NCBI RefSeq assembly: GCF_016858125.1
Contig: NZ_CP064781.1
Coordinates: forward strand, 62,001-126,000
Direction: 5' to 3'
DNA length: 64,000 nt
Source: Azospira restricta
GTDB taxonomy: Bacteria > Pseudomonadota > Gammaproteobacteria > Burkholderiales > Rhodocyclaceae
Positions 51,820 through 60,595 of this stretch are shown here, one piece after another. Both the position numbers and the translations under genes were made by a program. The notes below the pieces were generated by a model. The model was not told where the DNA came from, searched no databases, and saw only the letters and a program-made list of their open reading frames with translations. Within the stretch, counting starts at the first letter, position 1. Each line of letters begins with the position of its first letter.

Positions 51820-54800
51820 GCGCCACCGCCCGCTCCCGCGCGCAGTCGCTGCGCACCCGCCTGTGGGCGTTCTTCTCGGCGCTGTGCCTGTTCATCGCCG
51901 TCGGCGCGCTGCTCAACCTGCACAACCTGCGCGCCGACCAGCAGTTCCTCGAGAAGAGCCTGATCCCCAACCTGCTCGCCGAACAGCGTGCCGAGAAGCT
52001 GCGCCAGATCGTCGTCGACATGATGCGCATGGTGTACCAGGCGAGCTTCGAGCGCGACGAGGCCTTGCTCTACGAGGCCGGCGCGCAGGCGGCCGCGTTC
52101 TTCGACGCGCACGAGGCGCTCGGCATGCAGCTGCGCGCGCTGCCGGCCGACGGCCCGAACTACGCGCAGACGCTGGCGCACCACGGGCGCATCGGCAACA
52201 GCTTCCGCCACGTCACCAGTTCGGCGCTGTCGCTGCTCGCCGACAGCCCGCGCAGCGGGCGGGCGACCGAGGCCGACCTCGCCAACCTGCGCTTCTCGAC
52301 GGCAGCGCTGACCGACGAGCTGAGCCGCTTCGTCGGCATCCTCGCCAGCGACATCGACGAGGTCGTCGCGGCGACGCAGCGGCGCATCGCCCAGGCGCGG
52401 CAGCAGCAGCTGGCGTCGATCGCCGTCGCACTGCTGGCGATGGGCGCGTTCTTCGTCTTCCTGTCGTCGCGGCTGGTCGGCCCGACGCGCGCGCTGTTCG
52501 ACTTCGTCATGCGCGCCAAGCACGCGCCGCTGGACGTCGCCGAGCGCTACCAGGGCAGGCACGACGACGAGATCGCCGCGCTCGGCACCGGCATCAACAC
52601 GTTGCTCGACCGGCTGCAGGAAGTCGGCGTTTCGCGCGACTTCGTCGACCGCGTTTTCGACACGGCGCCGCTGGCACTGCTGATCGTCGGCCCCGACCAG
52701 CGCATCCGGCGCAGCAACCTGAGCGCGCGCGAGCTGCACGGCGCCAACCCGGACGGCGAACGCATCGAGCAGCTGCTGGTGCACGGCGAAGGCAGCGAGG
52801 AGAACGAGGGCCTGTGGCGCAGCGCCGACGGCCGCGGCGTACCGGTGCTGGTGTCCACCGCCGACATCTTCGACCGGCAGATCGGCGGCGCCGGGCTGGT
52901 CATCGGGCTCGCCGACCTGTCGCTGCGCAAGCACACCGAGAATGCGCTGCGCCGGCGCGAGCGGCTGCTGCAGGCGGTCGCCGCCGCCGGCAGCCTGCTG
53001 CTGACGCGGCGCGACGACAACCCGATCCCGGAGACGCTGCGCCTGGTCGGCACGGCGATCGGCGCCGACCGCGGCAACCTCATCGAGGTGCATGCCGGCG
53101 GCGACGGCGGCCCGTCGCTCGCCAGCCTGCGCCATGAATGGTGCGCCGACGGCATCGAGTCCTTTCTCGGCCGCCAGGAAACGCTGAACATCGACTGGCA
53201 GCGCACGCTGCCGCGCTGGCACGCGGCGCTGACCGCCGGCCGGCCGTTCACCACCACCTTCGACGAAGCCGGCGATAGCGAACGGGAGTGGCTGGCCGTG
53301 CGCAACATCGCCTCGGTGATCGCGCTGCCGATCCGCCTCGACGGCGCGCTGTGGGGGCTGATCGCGTTCTGCGACACGCACCAGCCGCGGCGCTGGGAGG
53401 AAGGCGAGAGCGAGGTGCTGCAGACCGTCGCCGCCGACATCGGCCACCTCATCCTGCAGGAGCAGGCGCTGTCGCAGCTGCGGCTGTCGGCCCGGGTCTT
53501 CGCCGAGAGCGGCGAGGCGATCGCGGTGACCGACGCGCGCGGCAACTTCGTCTCGGTGAACCGCGCCTTCAGTGAAGTCACCGGCTACGCACCGGCCGAG
53601 GTGCTCGGCAAGAACCCGCGCCTGCTGCAGTCGGGCCGCCACGACCGCGCCTTCTACGCGGCGATGTGGCAGCAGATGGCGGCGACCGGCGGCTGGCAGG
53701 GCGAGGTCTGGAACCGGCGCAAGTCGGGCGAGATCTACCCGGAGTGGCTCAACATCTCGGCGGTGCGCAGCCCGGCCGGCGAGATCACGCACTACGTCGC
53801 GATCTTCTCCGACATCACCGAGCGCAAGGCGGCGCAGGCGCGCATCGAATACCTGGCGCACCACGACCCGCTGACCGGGCTGCCCAACCGCTCGCTGCTG
53901 CGCGAGCGGCTGGAGCAGGAAATCGGCCGCGCGCGCCGCAACGAGAACAAGGTCGGCGTGCTGTTCCTCGACCTCGACCGCTTCAAGACGGTCAACGACT
54001 CGCTCGGCCACGCGGTCGGCGACCGCCTGCTGCGCGAGGTCGCCAACCGGCTGCGCGGCTGCCTGCGCGAATCCGACGTCGTCTGCCGCCAGGGCGGCGA
54101 CGAGTTCATCGTGCTGCTGCCCGAGCTGAAGACGACCACCGACGCCGCGCACGCGGCGAAGAAGATCATGGAGGCGCTCGCGCACCCGATCGACGTCGGC
54201 GAGCAGCTGGTGCACACCTCGTTCAGCATCGGCATCGCGCTCTTCCCCGAGGACGGCCACACCACCTCGGCGCTGCTGAAGGCGGCCGACCTCGCGATGT
54301 ACCACGCCAAGGAGAGCGAGCGCGGCAGCTACCGATTCTTCACCGCCGAGCTGAACGCGCGCGCGGTCGAGCGCCTGGAGCTCGACGGCAAGCTGCGCGA
54401 CGCGCTGCGCCTCGGCGAATTCGAGCTCTTCTTCCAGCCGCAATGGTCGCTCGCCGACGGGCGGCTGACCGGGGTCGAGGCGCTGGTGCGCTGGCGCAAC
54501 GGCGGCGGACTGATCTCGCCGGCGCGCTTCATCCCGGTCGCCGAGGACAACGGCCTGATCATCCCGCTCGGCGCCTGGATCCTCGAGGAGGCCTGCCGCA
54601 CCGCGGCGCGCTGGCGGCGCCAGGGACACGACCTGACAGTGGCGGTGAACGTCTCGCCGGTGCAGCTGCGCCGCGACGACATGGTCGCCCGCGTGCGCGA
54701 CGTACTGGCGCGCAGCGGGCTGCCGGCGCACGCGCTGGAGCTGGAGATCACCGAGTCGCTGATGATGGGCGACGACCTGCCGGTGCTCGACATGCTGGCG

Positions 54801-55136
54801 GCGCTGAAGGAACTCGGCATCAAGCTGGCGATCGACGACTTCGGTACCGGCTATTCCAACCTCGCCTACCTGAAGCGTTTCAACGTCGACCGGCTGAAGA
54901 TCGACCAGTCCTTCGTCCGCGACATCGACCGCAAGCCGGACGCCGCAGTGATCGTCAGCGCGGTGATCGGCATGGGCCGCCGTCTCGGGCTCAACACGCT
55001 GGCCGAGGGGGTCGAGACCGAGGCCGAGCGCACGGCGCTGCTGCACGCCGGCTGCGACGACGTGCAGGGCTACCTGCTCGGCCGCCCGATGCCGGGCAAG
55101 GACCTCGACGCGCTGCTCACCCGCCAGCTCGCCTGA
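51816..55136 (+). CDS. HAMP-PAS-GAF-PAS-GGDEF-EAL membrane c-di-GMP protein
   Basis: 1106 residues. Two transmembrane helices (about 16-36 and 205-225) flank a helical periplasmic sensor domain. Then follow HAMP (to about 275), a PAS (about 285-395), a GAF (405-560), a second PAS (565-680, AVTDARGNFVSVNRAF), GGDEF (motif at about 760, RQGGDEF, with RESD inhibitory site five residues upstream) and EAL (GVEALVRW at about 885). The phosphodiesterase residues look complete (VNVSPVQL, EITES, DDFGTGYSN, KIDQSFV, LAEGVET). Both activities are possible. The overlap with the PBP-like gene suggests a ligand-presenting partner. Confidence 0.9.
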   Translation: MSATARSRAQSLRTRLWAFFSALCLFIAVGALLNLHNLRADQQFLEKSLIPNLLAEQRAEKLRQIVVDMMRMVYQASFERDEALLYEAGAQAAAFFDAHEALGMQLRALPADGPNYAQTLAHHGRIGNSFRHVTSSALSLLADSPRSGRATEADLANLRFSTAALTDELSRFVGILASDIDEVVAATQRRIAQARQQQLASIAVALLAMGAFFVFLSSRLVGPTRALFDFVMRAKHAPLDVAERYQGRHDDEIAALGTGINTLLDRLQEVGVSRDFVDRVFDTAPLALLIVGPDQRIRRSNLSARELHGANPDGERIEQLLVHGEGSEENEGLWRSADGRGVPVLVSTADIFDRQIGGAGLVIGLADLSLRKHTENALRRRERLLQAVAAAGSLLLTRRDDNPIPETLRLVGTAIGADRGNLIEVHAGGDGGPSLASLRHEWCADGIESFLGRQETLNIDWQRTLPRWHAALTAGRPFTTTFDEAGDSEREWLAVRNIASVIALPIRLDGALWGLIAFCDTHQPRRWEEGESEVLQTVAADIGHLILQEQALSQLRLSARVFAESGEAIAVTDARGNFVSVNRAFSEVTGYAPAEVLGKNPRLLQSGRHDRAFYAAMWQQMAATGGWQGEVWNRRKSGEIYPEWLNISAVRSPAGEITHYVAIFSDITERKAAQARIEYLAHHDPLTGLPNRSLLRERLEQEIGRARRNENKVGVLFLDLDRFKTVNDSLGHAVGDRLLREVANRLRGCLRESDVVCRQGGDEFIVLLPELKTTTDAAHAAKKIMEALAHPIDVGEQLVHTSFSIGIALFPEDGHTTSALLKAADLAMYHAKESERGSYRFFTAELNARAVERLELDGKLRDALRLGEFELFFQPQWSLADGRLTGVEALVRWRNGGGLISPARFIPVAEDNGLIIPLGAWILEEACRTAARWRRQGHDLTVAVNVSPVQLRRDDMVARVRDVLARSGLPAHALELEITESLMMGDDLPVLDMLAALKELGIKLAIDDFGTGYSNLAYLKRFNVDRLKIDQSFVRDIDRKPDAAVIVSAVIGMGRRLGLNTLAEGVETEAERTALLHAGCDDVQGYLLGRPMPGKDLDALLTRQLA

Positions 55137-55297
55137 GCGCGGCCGGCCCCGCTTCCCTTCCCGTTTCCCCGCCGCGCGCCGACCTTCCGGCGACGGATGG
55201 TGCAGCACAACATCTGCAACACCCTTTCCCGATCAACACGTTGTGATAGATCGCCACCTCTCAAAAATCAAAAAATGTTGCCGCACATCAAAATCCG

Positions 55298-55337
55298 TTG
55301 ACTTAGATCAAAACCTTACGGAGCGTAGGGCTATACC
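55298..55337 (+). promoter_or_regulatory. FNR-type box and promoter of ompW
   Basis: TTGAC-TTAG-ATCAA (55298-55311) matches the FNR consensus TTGAT-N4-ATCAA at nine of ten positions. A -10-like TATACC (55332-55337) follows, putting the box centre near -40 to -41.5, the class II activator position. The 251-base gap before ompW is AT-rich (55250-55320) and shows nothing else distinct. Confidence 0.65.
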
Positions 55338-55387
55338 CTCCCTAGCAATCAAAATTACTTATTAACCAACCGATCAGGGAGATCACC

Positions 55388-56038
55388 ATGCATTCCAGCC
55401 TGAAGCTTCTCGCCCTCTCGGCGGCGCTTGCCGCCGCCCTGCCCGCCGCCGCGCAGCAAAGCGCGGAAGGCAACTGGCTCGTCCGCGTGCGCGCCGTGCA
55501 CGTCGACACCGCCAACAAGTCGTCGGCGATTCCGCTGCTCGCCGTGCCGTCGAACGCGATCCACGTCGAGAACAAGACCATTCCCGAGCTCGACATCAGC
55601 TACTTCTTCACCAAGAACATCGCCGCCGAACTGATCCTGACCGTGCCGCAGAAGCACGACGTCAAGGTCACGGGCAGCGCCCTCGGCGCCTTCAAGGCGG
55701 GCAGCTTCTACCTGCTGCCGCCGACGCTGACCGCGCAGTGGCACTTCAACCCGGACGGCGACTTCCGCCCGTACGTCGGCGCCGGCATCACCTACTCCGA
55801 CTACTCGGCTGTCAAGCTGAGCGTTCCCGGCGTCGCCAAGCTGAAGCTCGACAACGACTACTTCGGCCCGGCGGTGCAGGTCGGTTTCGACTACAAGCTG
55901 ACGAAGAACCTGTTCCTCAACCTCGACGTGAAGAAGGCCTACGTGCGCAGCGACCTCGAAGCGGAAGGCCTGGGCAAGGTTTCCCGCGTCAAGGTCGACC
56001 CGCTGCTGATCGGCGTCGGCCTCGGCTGGCGCTTCTAA
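55388..56038 (+). CDS. ompW: OmpW-family outer-membrane protein
   Basis: 216 residues. A signal peptide (about 1-22, PAAAQQ) precedes a small eight-strand beta-barrel. Family blocks are EGNWLVRVRAVHVDT, the PELDISYFFTKNIAAELI region, LPPTLTAQWHF, FRPYVGAGITYSDY, and a terminal GVGLGWRF ending in Phe. OmpW forms a hydrophobic channel in the outer membrane and in other bacteria is induced under low oxygen, consistent with the FNR-type box upstream. The ATG follows AGGGAGATCACC. Confidence 0.93.
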   Translation: MHSSLKLLALSAALAAALPAAAQQSAEGNWLVRVRAVHVDTANKSSAIPLLAVPSNAIHVENKTIPELDISYFFTKNIAAELILTVPQKHDVKVTGSALGAFKAGSFYLLPPTLTAQWHFNPDGDFRPYVGAGITYSDYSAVKLSVPGVAKLKLDNDYFGPAVQVGFDYKLTKNLFLNLDVKKAYVRSDLEAEGLGKVSRVKVDPLLIGVGLGWRF

Positions 56039-56052
56039 GCGCAGTACGCGCA

Positions 56053-56073
56053 GCCCCGGCAAGCTGCCGGGGC
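56053..56073 (+). terminator. first hairpin after ompW
   Basis: GCCCCGGCA pairs perfectly with TGCCGGGGC around AGC, 15 bases after the stop. No T tract; likely a 3'-end stabiliser ahead of the true terminator. Confidence 0.45.
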
Positions 56074-56120
56074 GATCGGGTGCCGCGCCGGCGCCGGGGG
56101 GTTGCCGGCGGCAAGCACAA

Positions 56121-56150
56121 GGGTCGGGCCGCAAGGCCCGGCCCTTTTTT
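56121..56150 (+). terminator. rho-independent terminator of ompW
   Basis: GGGTCGGGCC pairs with GGCCCGGCCC (one T-G pair) around GCAA, followed by six T. The GNRA-type tetraloop adds stability. Confidence 0.9.
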
Positions 56151-56231
56151 CATGCGCGACAGGGGAGGAAGGGAAGGCCGGGGTCAGCCGCCGCCGAAGG
56201 GGATTTCTTCGCGATGTGCAATGCACATCGC

Positions 56232-56705
56232 TCAGGCAGCGGGAAACAGCGCCTGCAGCTGCCGCCAGTAGCCGACGGCCGCGGGTTCGCCCTCGGCCGG
56301 CGCCCACGGCGCCTTCTCGGCCGAGGCGAGCGGCCGGTAGGGGCCGGACTTGGCCTCGAAGATGATCGTCCCCGGCGCCAGCGCGACGACCGTGTGCCAG
56401 GTGCCGTGCGCGATGTCGATGCCGAGCCGGTCGCCGCCGGCAGCCAGCCGCCAGGTCTCGGCGACCGCACCGGCGTCGTCGAAGCGGATCACGCCCAGCT
56501 CGCCGCGCAGGACGAGGATGGTCTCGTCCTTCAGCGGATCGACGTGGCGGTGCGGCGGCAGGTAGGAATCCGGCTCGATCGCGTTGAGCAGCCGGTGCGC
56601 CGGAAAATCGTCGGCCGGGTGGAAGTTGTGGTTGGCGCGCCGGCGCGGCCGCGCCGCGGCGTCGGCGGCGACCGCGTCGAGCAGGTCCCGGTCGATCAGG
56701 CGCAC
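56232..56705 (-). CDS. WbuC-family cupin metalloprotein
   Basis: 157 residues starting at a GTG 9 bases after GGAGGT. The N-terminal part (LIDRDLLDAVAADAAA, RRRANHNFHPADDFPAHRLLNAI) and the cupin core match WbuC-type proteins: SYLPPHRHVDPLKDE gives the His-x-His...Glu metal ligands, and GTWHTVVALAPGTIIFEAKSGPY the second cupin motif. WbuC is often found in O-antigen clusters, but no such cluster is here. Substrate unknown. It lies 20 bases downstream of the small lipoprotein gene. Confidence 0.8.
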   Translation of the reverse strand: MRLIDRDLLDAVAADAAARPRRRANHNFHPADDFPAHRLLNAIEPDSYLPPHRHVDPLKDETILVLRGELGVIRFDDAGAVAETWRLAAGGDRLGIDIAHGTWHTVVALAPGTIIFEAKSGPYRPLASAEKAPWAPAEGEPAAVGYWRQLQALFPAA

Positions 56706-56725
56706 TTGCACGACACCTCCGGCGC

Positions 56726-56977
56726 TCACTTCAGGTTGTTCGCCGCCATCGACAGCGCGGTGTTGCCGACGAAGCCGACCCGGATGTTGCGCTGCTCGTC
56801 GCCCCAGACGCACTGGCGGACGCCGATCACCTCGTCGCAGCGGCTCGGCTGGCCGAGGATGGCGACGATCTCGTCGTAGCTCTGGCCGGTTTTCAGGCGG
56901 TTGTAGTTGTCCATGTTCACCTTGCTGCACGCGGCGAGCAGGAGCGAACAGAGCAGGAGGATCAGCGAACGGCGCAT
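56726..56977 (-). CDS. small BamE-like lipoprotein
   Basis: 83 residues. A lipoprotein signal ends in the lipobox LLAAC at Cys16. The mature part begins SKVNMDNYNRLKTGQSYDEIVAILGQPSRCDEV, a SmpA/BamE-like (DUF3862-type) pattern with a short helix-turn and beta hairpin, and carries two more Cys that could form a disulfide. Ser at +2 suggests outer-membrane sorting by Lol. Role unknown. It starts 19 bases after dnaE and may share its transcript. Confidence 0.78.
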   Translation of the reverse strand: MRRSLILLLCSLLLAACSKVNMDNYNRLKTGQSYDEIVAILGQPSRCDEVIGVRQCVWGDEQRNIRVGFVGNTALSMAANNLK

Positions 56978-56996
56978 CGGCGGTCTCCGAAAGGGG

Positions 56997-59900
56997 TTAT
57001 TGGTAACGGATTTCGACCGCTTCCGCGCTCAGCCATTCGCCGAGCGCGTTGAGCAGTTCGTCCTCGAGGCGGACGCGGGCGCCGTCGCCGAGCGCCAGTT
57101 CGCACTGCGCCTCGCCGTTGCGGTAGGCGAGCCGCACCGGACAGACGCCCGGCGTGTAGGCGGCGAGCAGCGTCTTCAGCCGCTGCGCGGCGGCGCGATC
57201 GTTGCTGACCTGGCCGTTGAGCGACAGGCGCAGCTCGCGCGCGAAGCGGCCGCGGGCGTCGGCCAGCGTCATGATGCGCTCGGCGGTGACGCGCACCTTG
57301 CCCTCGCCGGCGAAATCGTCCTTCGACACCTTGCCCTCGACGACCAGCACCTCGTCCTCGCGGATCTTGCCGCGCTCGGCGTCTAGCACCTCGTTGTAGA
57401 CGGCGACCTCCTGCGGCGCAGTCCCGTCGTCGAGCGTGACGAAGGCCATCTTGCCACGCGTGGTGAGCTTGGTGCGCGTCGCCGTCACCAGCCCGGCCAT
57501 CAGCTGCAGGTCGCGCGACGGCTCGAGCTTGTCCAGCGTGCGCCGCACGAAACGGCGGACCTCGGTCTTCACCGCGTTGAACGGGTGGCCGGAGAAGAAG
57601 AAGCCGAGCGCGATCTTCTCTTCCATCAGCCGCTGCTTCTCGTTCCAGCGCGCCACCTCGACGTACTGCGGCGCGTGTTCCTCGGCCGCTGCCCCGATGT
57701 CGAAGAGGCCGGCCTGCATCGCGTTGCGCTCGGCCTGCTCGGCCCATTCCATGGCGATGCCGACCGAGGCCAGCAGCCGCGCACGGTGCGCCTCACCGCC
57801 GTCCCTGGCGTCGATCGCGTCGAAGGCGCCGGCACGGATCAGCGCCTCGATCGTGCGCCGGTTCACCAGCCGCTTGTCGACGCGCTTGCAGAAATCGAAG
57901 AGGTCGACGAACGGCCCGCCGCTCCTGCGCGCCTCGAGGATGCAGTCGACCGCCTGCTGGCCGGTGCCCTTGACCGCGCCGAGGCCGTAGCGGATGGTCC
58001 TGGCGTCGACCGGAACGAAGCGGTAGTCGGATTCGTTGACGTCCGGGCCGAGGACGGTGATGCCGTTCTTCACGGTGTCTTCGTAGAAGATCTTCACCGT
58101 GTCGGTGTTGTCCATGTCCGAGGACATCGTCGCCGCCATGAAGGCCGCGCAATGGTGCGCCTTCAGCCACGCGGTGTGGTAGGTGACGACGGCGTAGGCG
58201 GCGGTGTGCGACTTGTTGAAGCCGTACTCCGCGAACTTGGTCATCAGGTCGAACAGCTGCTCGGCCAGCGCCGGATCGTAGCCCTTCTTCCTCGCGCCCT
58301 CGGCGATGGTCTCGCGGTGCTTGGCCATCTCCTCGGGCTTCTTCTTGCCCATCGCCCGGCGCAGCATGTCGGCGCCGCCCAGCGTGTAGCCGCCGATGAT
58401 CTGCGAGATCTGCATCACCTGTTCCTGGTACACGATGACCCCGTAGGTCGGTTCCAGGCAGGCCTGCAGATCCGGATGGAAATAATCGATCTTCTGCTGG
58501 CCCTTCTTGCGCAGGATGAAGTCGTCCACCATCCCCGAGCCGAGCGGGCCGGGACGGTAGAGCGCGAGCACGGCGATGATGTCCTCGAAGCGGTCGGGCG
58601 CCAGCTTCTTGAGGAGCTTCTTCATGCCTTCCGATTCGACCTGGAAGATCGCCGTCGTATTGGCGTCCTTCAGGATCTGGTAGGCGGCCGGGTCGGTGAA
58701 GGGCAGCGCGTTGAGGTCGGGCTTCGTGCCGGTGAGCTGCTCGACGTAGCGCACGGCGAGGTCGATGATGGTCAGGTTGCGCAGGCCGAGGAAGTCGAAC
58801 TTGACCAGGCCGACCTTCTCGACGTCGTCCTTGTCGTACTGCGAGACCACCGAGGCGCCGCCGTCGGCCGAGTAGAGCGGGCAGAAGTCGGTCAGCTTGC
58901 CTGGCGCGATGAGCACGCCGCCGGCGTGCATGCCGACGTTGCGGGTCAGGTCCTCGAGCTTGCCGGCGAGCTCGAACAGTTCCTTGACCTCTTCCTCGGC
59001 CTCCATCTTCTCGCGCAGCTGCGGCTCGACCTCGAGCGCCTTCGACAACGACAGCGGCTTGTTCTGCTCGACCGGGATCAGCTTCGAGAGCGAGTCGCAG
59101 AAGTTGTACGGCATGTCGAGCACGCGGCCGACGTCGCGGATCACCGCCTTCGACGACATCGTGCCGAAGGTGGCGATCTGCGACACCGCGTCCTTGCCGT
59201 AGGCCTCGCGCACGTACTCGATGACGCGCCAGCGGTTGTCCTGGCAGAAGTCGATGTCGAAGTCGGGCATCGACACCCGTTCCGGGTTGAGGAAGCGCTC
59301 GAACAGCAGCGCGTACTGCAGCGGGTCGAGGTCGGTGATGCCGAGCGAGTAGGCGACCAGCGAGCCGGCGCCGGAACCCCGGCCGGGACCGACCGGGACG
59401 CCGTTGTTCTTGCCCCACATGATGAAGTCGGCAACGATCAGGAAGTAGCCGGGGAAGCCCATCTGCACGATGGTGTCGGTCTCGATCTTCAGCCGCGCGT
59501 CGTAGGCCGGGCGCTCGCGCTGGCGCACCTCGGGGTCGGGGAAGAGCTGCGCGAGGCGCACTTCCAGCCCCTTCGCCGCCTCGTTGCGGAGGTGGTCGTC
59601 GAGGGTGACGCCCGCGGGGGTCGGGAACAGCGGCAGGTAGTTCTTGCCGAGCGTGATCTCGAGGTTGCAGCGGCGCGCGATCTCGACCGAGTTCTCGAGC
59701 GCCTCGGGCAGGTCGGCGAAGAGCTCGGCCATCTCCGCCGAACTCTTGAAGTACTGCTCCTCGGTGAACAGCTTCGGCCGGCGCGTGTCGCCGAGCACGT
59801 AGCCCTCGGCGATGCAGACGCGCGCCTCGTGCGCCTTGAAGTCGTCGCGGTCGAGGAACTGGATCGGGTGCGTCGCCACCAGCGGCAGGCCGAGGTCGGC

Positions 59901-60470
59901 GGCGAGGTCGGCGGTGGCGGCGACCAGCGCCTCCTGCTGCGCATGGCCGGCGCGCTGCACCTCAAGGTAGTAGGCGTTCGGGAACATCTCCGCCCAGGCC
60001 CTGGCGCGGCCCTCGGCGAGCGGCCGGTTGCCGCCGAGCAGCGCCTCGCCGACGTCGCCCAGCGCCGCGCCGGAGAGCGCGATCAGGCCGTCGACGCCGA
60101 CTTCCTGCAGCATCAGCCGCGACACTTCGGCACGGCCGCGGGTACGCGGCGCCAGTTGTGCACGGGTGAGAATCTCGCACAGCTGCAGGTAGCCGCTGCG
60201 GTTCTTGCACAGCAGCAAGAGGCGCGACGGGCGGTCGGGGTCGGCCTCGTGCGTCAGCCAGACGTCGGCGCCAAGCACCGGCTTGACGCCCTTGCCGCGC
60301 GCCGCGGTGTAGAACTTGACCAGGCCGAAGAAATTGTTGAGGTCGGTCAGCGCCAGCGCCGGCATGCCGTCGGCGACGGCGCGGGCGACCGCGTCATCGA
60401 TGCGGACGATGCCGTCGGTGACGGAGTACTCGCTGTGCAGGCGGAGGTGGACGAAGCGCGGGTCGGACAT
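56997..60470 (-). CDS. dnaE: DNA polymerase III alpha subunit
   Basis: 1157 residues, the normal DnaE1 length. It is the replicative polymerase. The N-terminal PHP domain starts FVHLRLHSEYSVTDGIV. The catalytic palm has MPDFDIDFCQDNR (Asp pair near residue 400) preceded by GPGRGSGAGSLVAY. The tunnel/finger region has YGVIVYQEQVMQISQ and GYTLGGADMLRRAMGKK. A helix-hairpin-helix region and an OB fold near the C-terminus (LMAGLVTATRTKLTTRGKMAF) follow. No ribosome site precedes the ATG. Confidence 0.97.
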   Translation of the reverse strand: MSDPRFVHLRLHSEYSVTDGIVRIDDAVARAVADGMPALALTDLNNFFGLVKFYTAARGKGVKPVLGADVWLTHEADPDRPSRLLLLCKNRSGYLQLCEILTRAQLAPRTRGRAEVSRLMLQEVGVDGLIALSGAALGDVGEALLGGNRPLAEGRARAWAEMFPNAYYLEVQRAGHAQQEALVAATADLAADLGLPLVATHPIQFLDRDDFKAHEARVCIAEGYVLGDTRRPKLFTEEQYFKSSAEMAELFADLPEALENSVEIARRCNLEITLGKNYLPLFPTPAGVTLDDHLRNEAAKGLEVRLAQLFPDPEVRQRERPAYDARLKIETDTIVQMGFPGYFLIVADFIMWGKNNGVPVGPGRGSGAGSLVAYSLGITDLDPLQYALLFERFLNPERVSMPDFDIDFCQDNRWRVIEYVREAYGKDAVSQIATFGTMSSKAVIRDVGRVLDMPYNFCDSLSKLIPVEQNKPLSLSKALEVEPQLREKMEAEEEVKELFELAGKLEDLTRNVGMHAGGVLIAPGKLTDFCPLYSADGGASVVSQYDKDDVEKVGLVKFDFLGLRNLTIIDLAVRYVEQLTGTKPDLNALPFTDPAAYQILKDANTTAIFQVESEGMKKLLKKLAPDRFEDIIAVLALYRPGPLGSGMVDDFILRKKGQQKIDYFHPDLQACLEPTYGVIVYQEQVMQISQIIGGYTLGGADMLRRAMGKKKPEEMAKHRETIAEGARKKGYDPALAEQLFDLMTKFAEYGFNKSHTAAYAVVTYHTAWLKAHHCAAFMAATMSSDMDNTDTVKIFYEDTVKNGITVLGPDVNESDYRFVPVDARTIRYGLGAVKGTGQQAVDCILEARRSGGPFVDLFDFCKRVDKRLVNRRTIEALIRAGAFDAIDARDGGEAHRARLLASVGIAMEWAEQAERNAMQAGLFDIGAAAEEHAPQYVEVARWNEKQRLMEEKIALGFFFSGHPFNAVKTEVRRFVRRTLDKLEPSRDLQLMAGLVTATRTKLTTRGKMAFVTLDDGTAPQEVAVYNEVLDAERGKIREDEVLVVEGKVSKDDFAGEGKVRVTAERIMTLADARGRFARELRLSLNGQVSNDRAAAQRLKTLLAAYTPGVCPVRLAYRNGEAQCELALGDGARVRLEDELLNALGEWLSAEAVEIRYQ

Positions 60471-60479
60471 AGACCGCGA

Positions 60480-60485
60480 ATTTTA
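60480..60485 (-). promoter_or_regulatory. candidate -10 element of dnaE, very close to the start codon
   Basis: TAAAAT on the minus strand ends only 9 bases before the dnaE ATG, and there is no Shine-Dalgarno between them. If used, the mRNA would be nearly leaderless. Confidence 0.35.
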
Positions 60486-60595
60486 CCCCTTCGCGTCGCC
60501 TCGCCGACGGCCAAGTTGACGCCGCGGCGGCAAGCCCCTGAAAACAAAAACGAAGATATTTCCGGCCGCAAGCGGGTGGCGGCGGCAGCGCCGGC

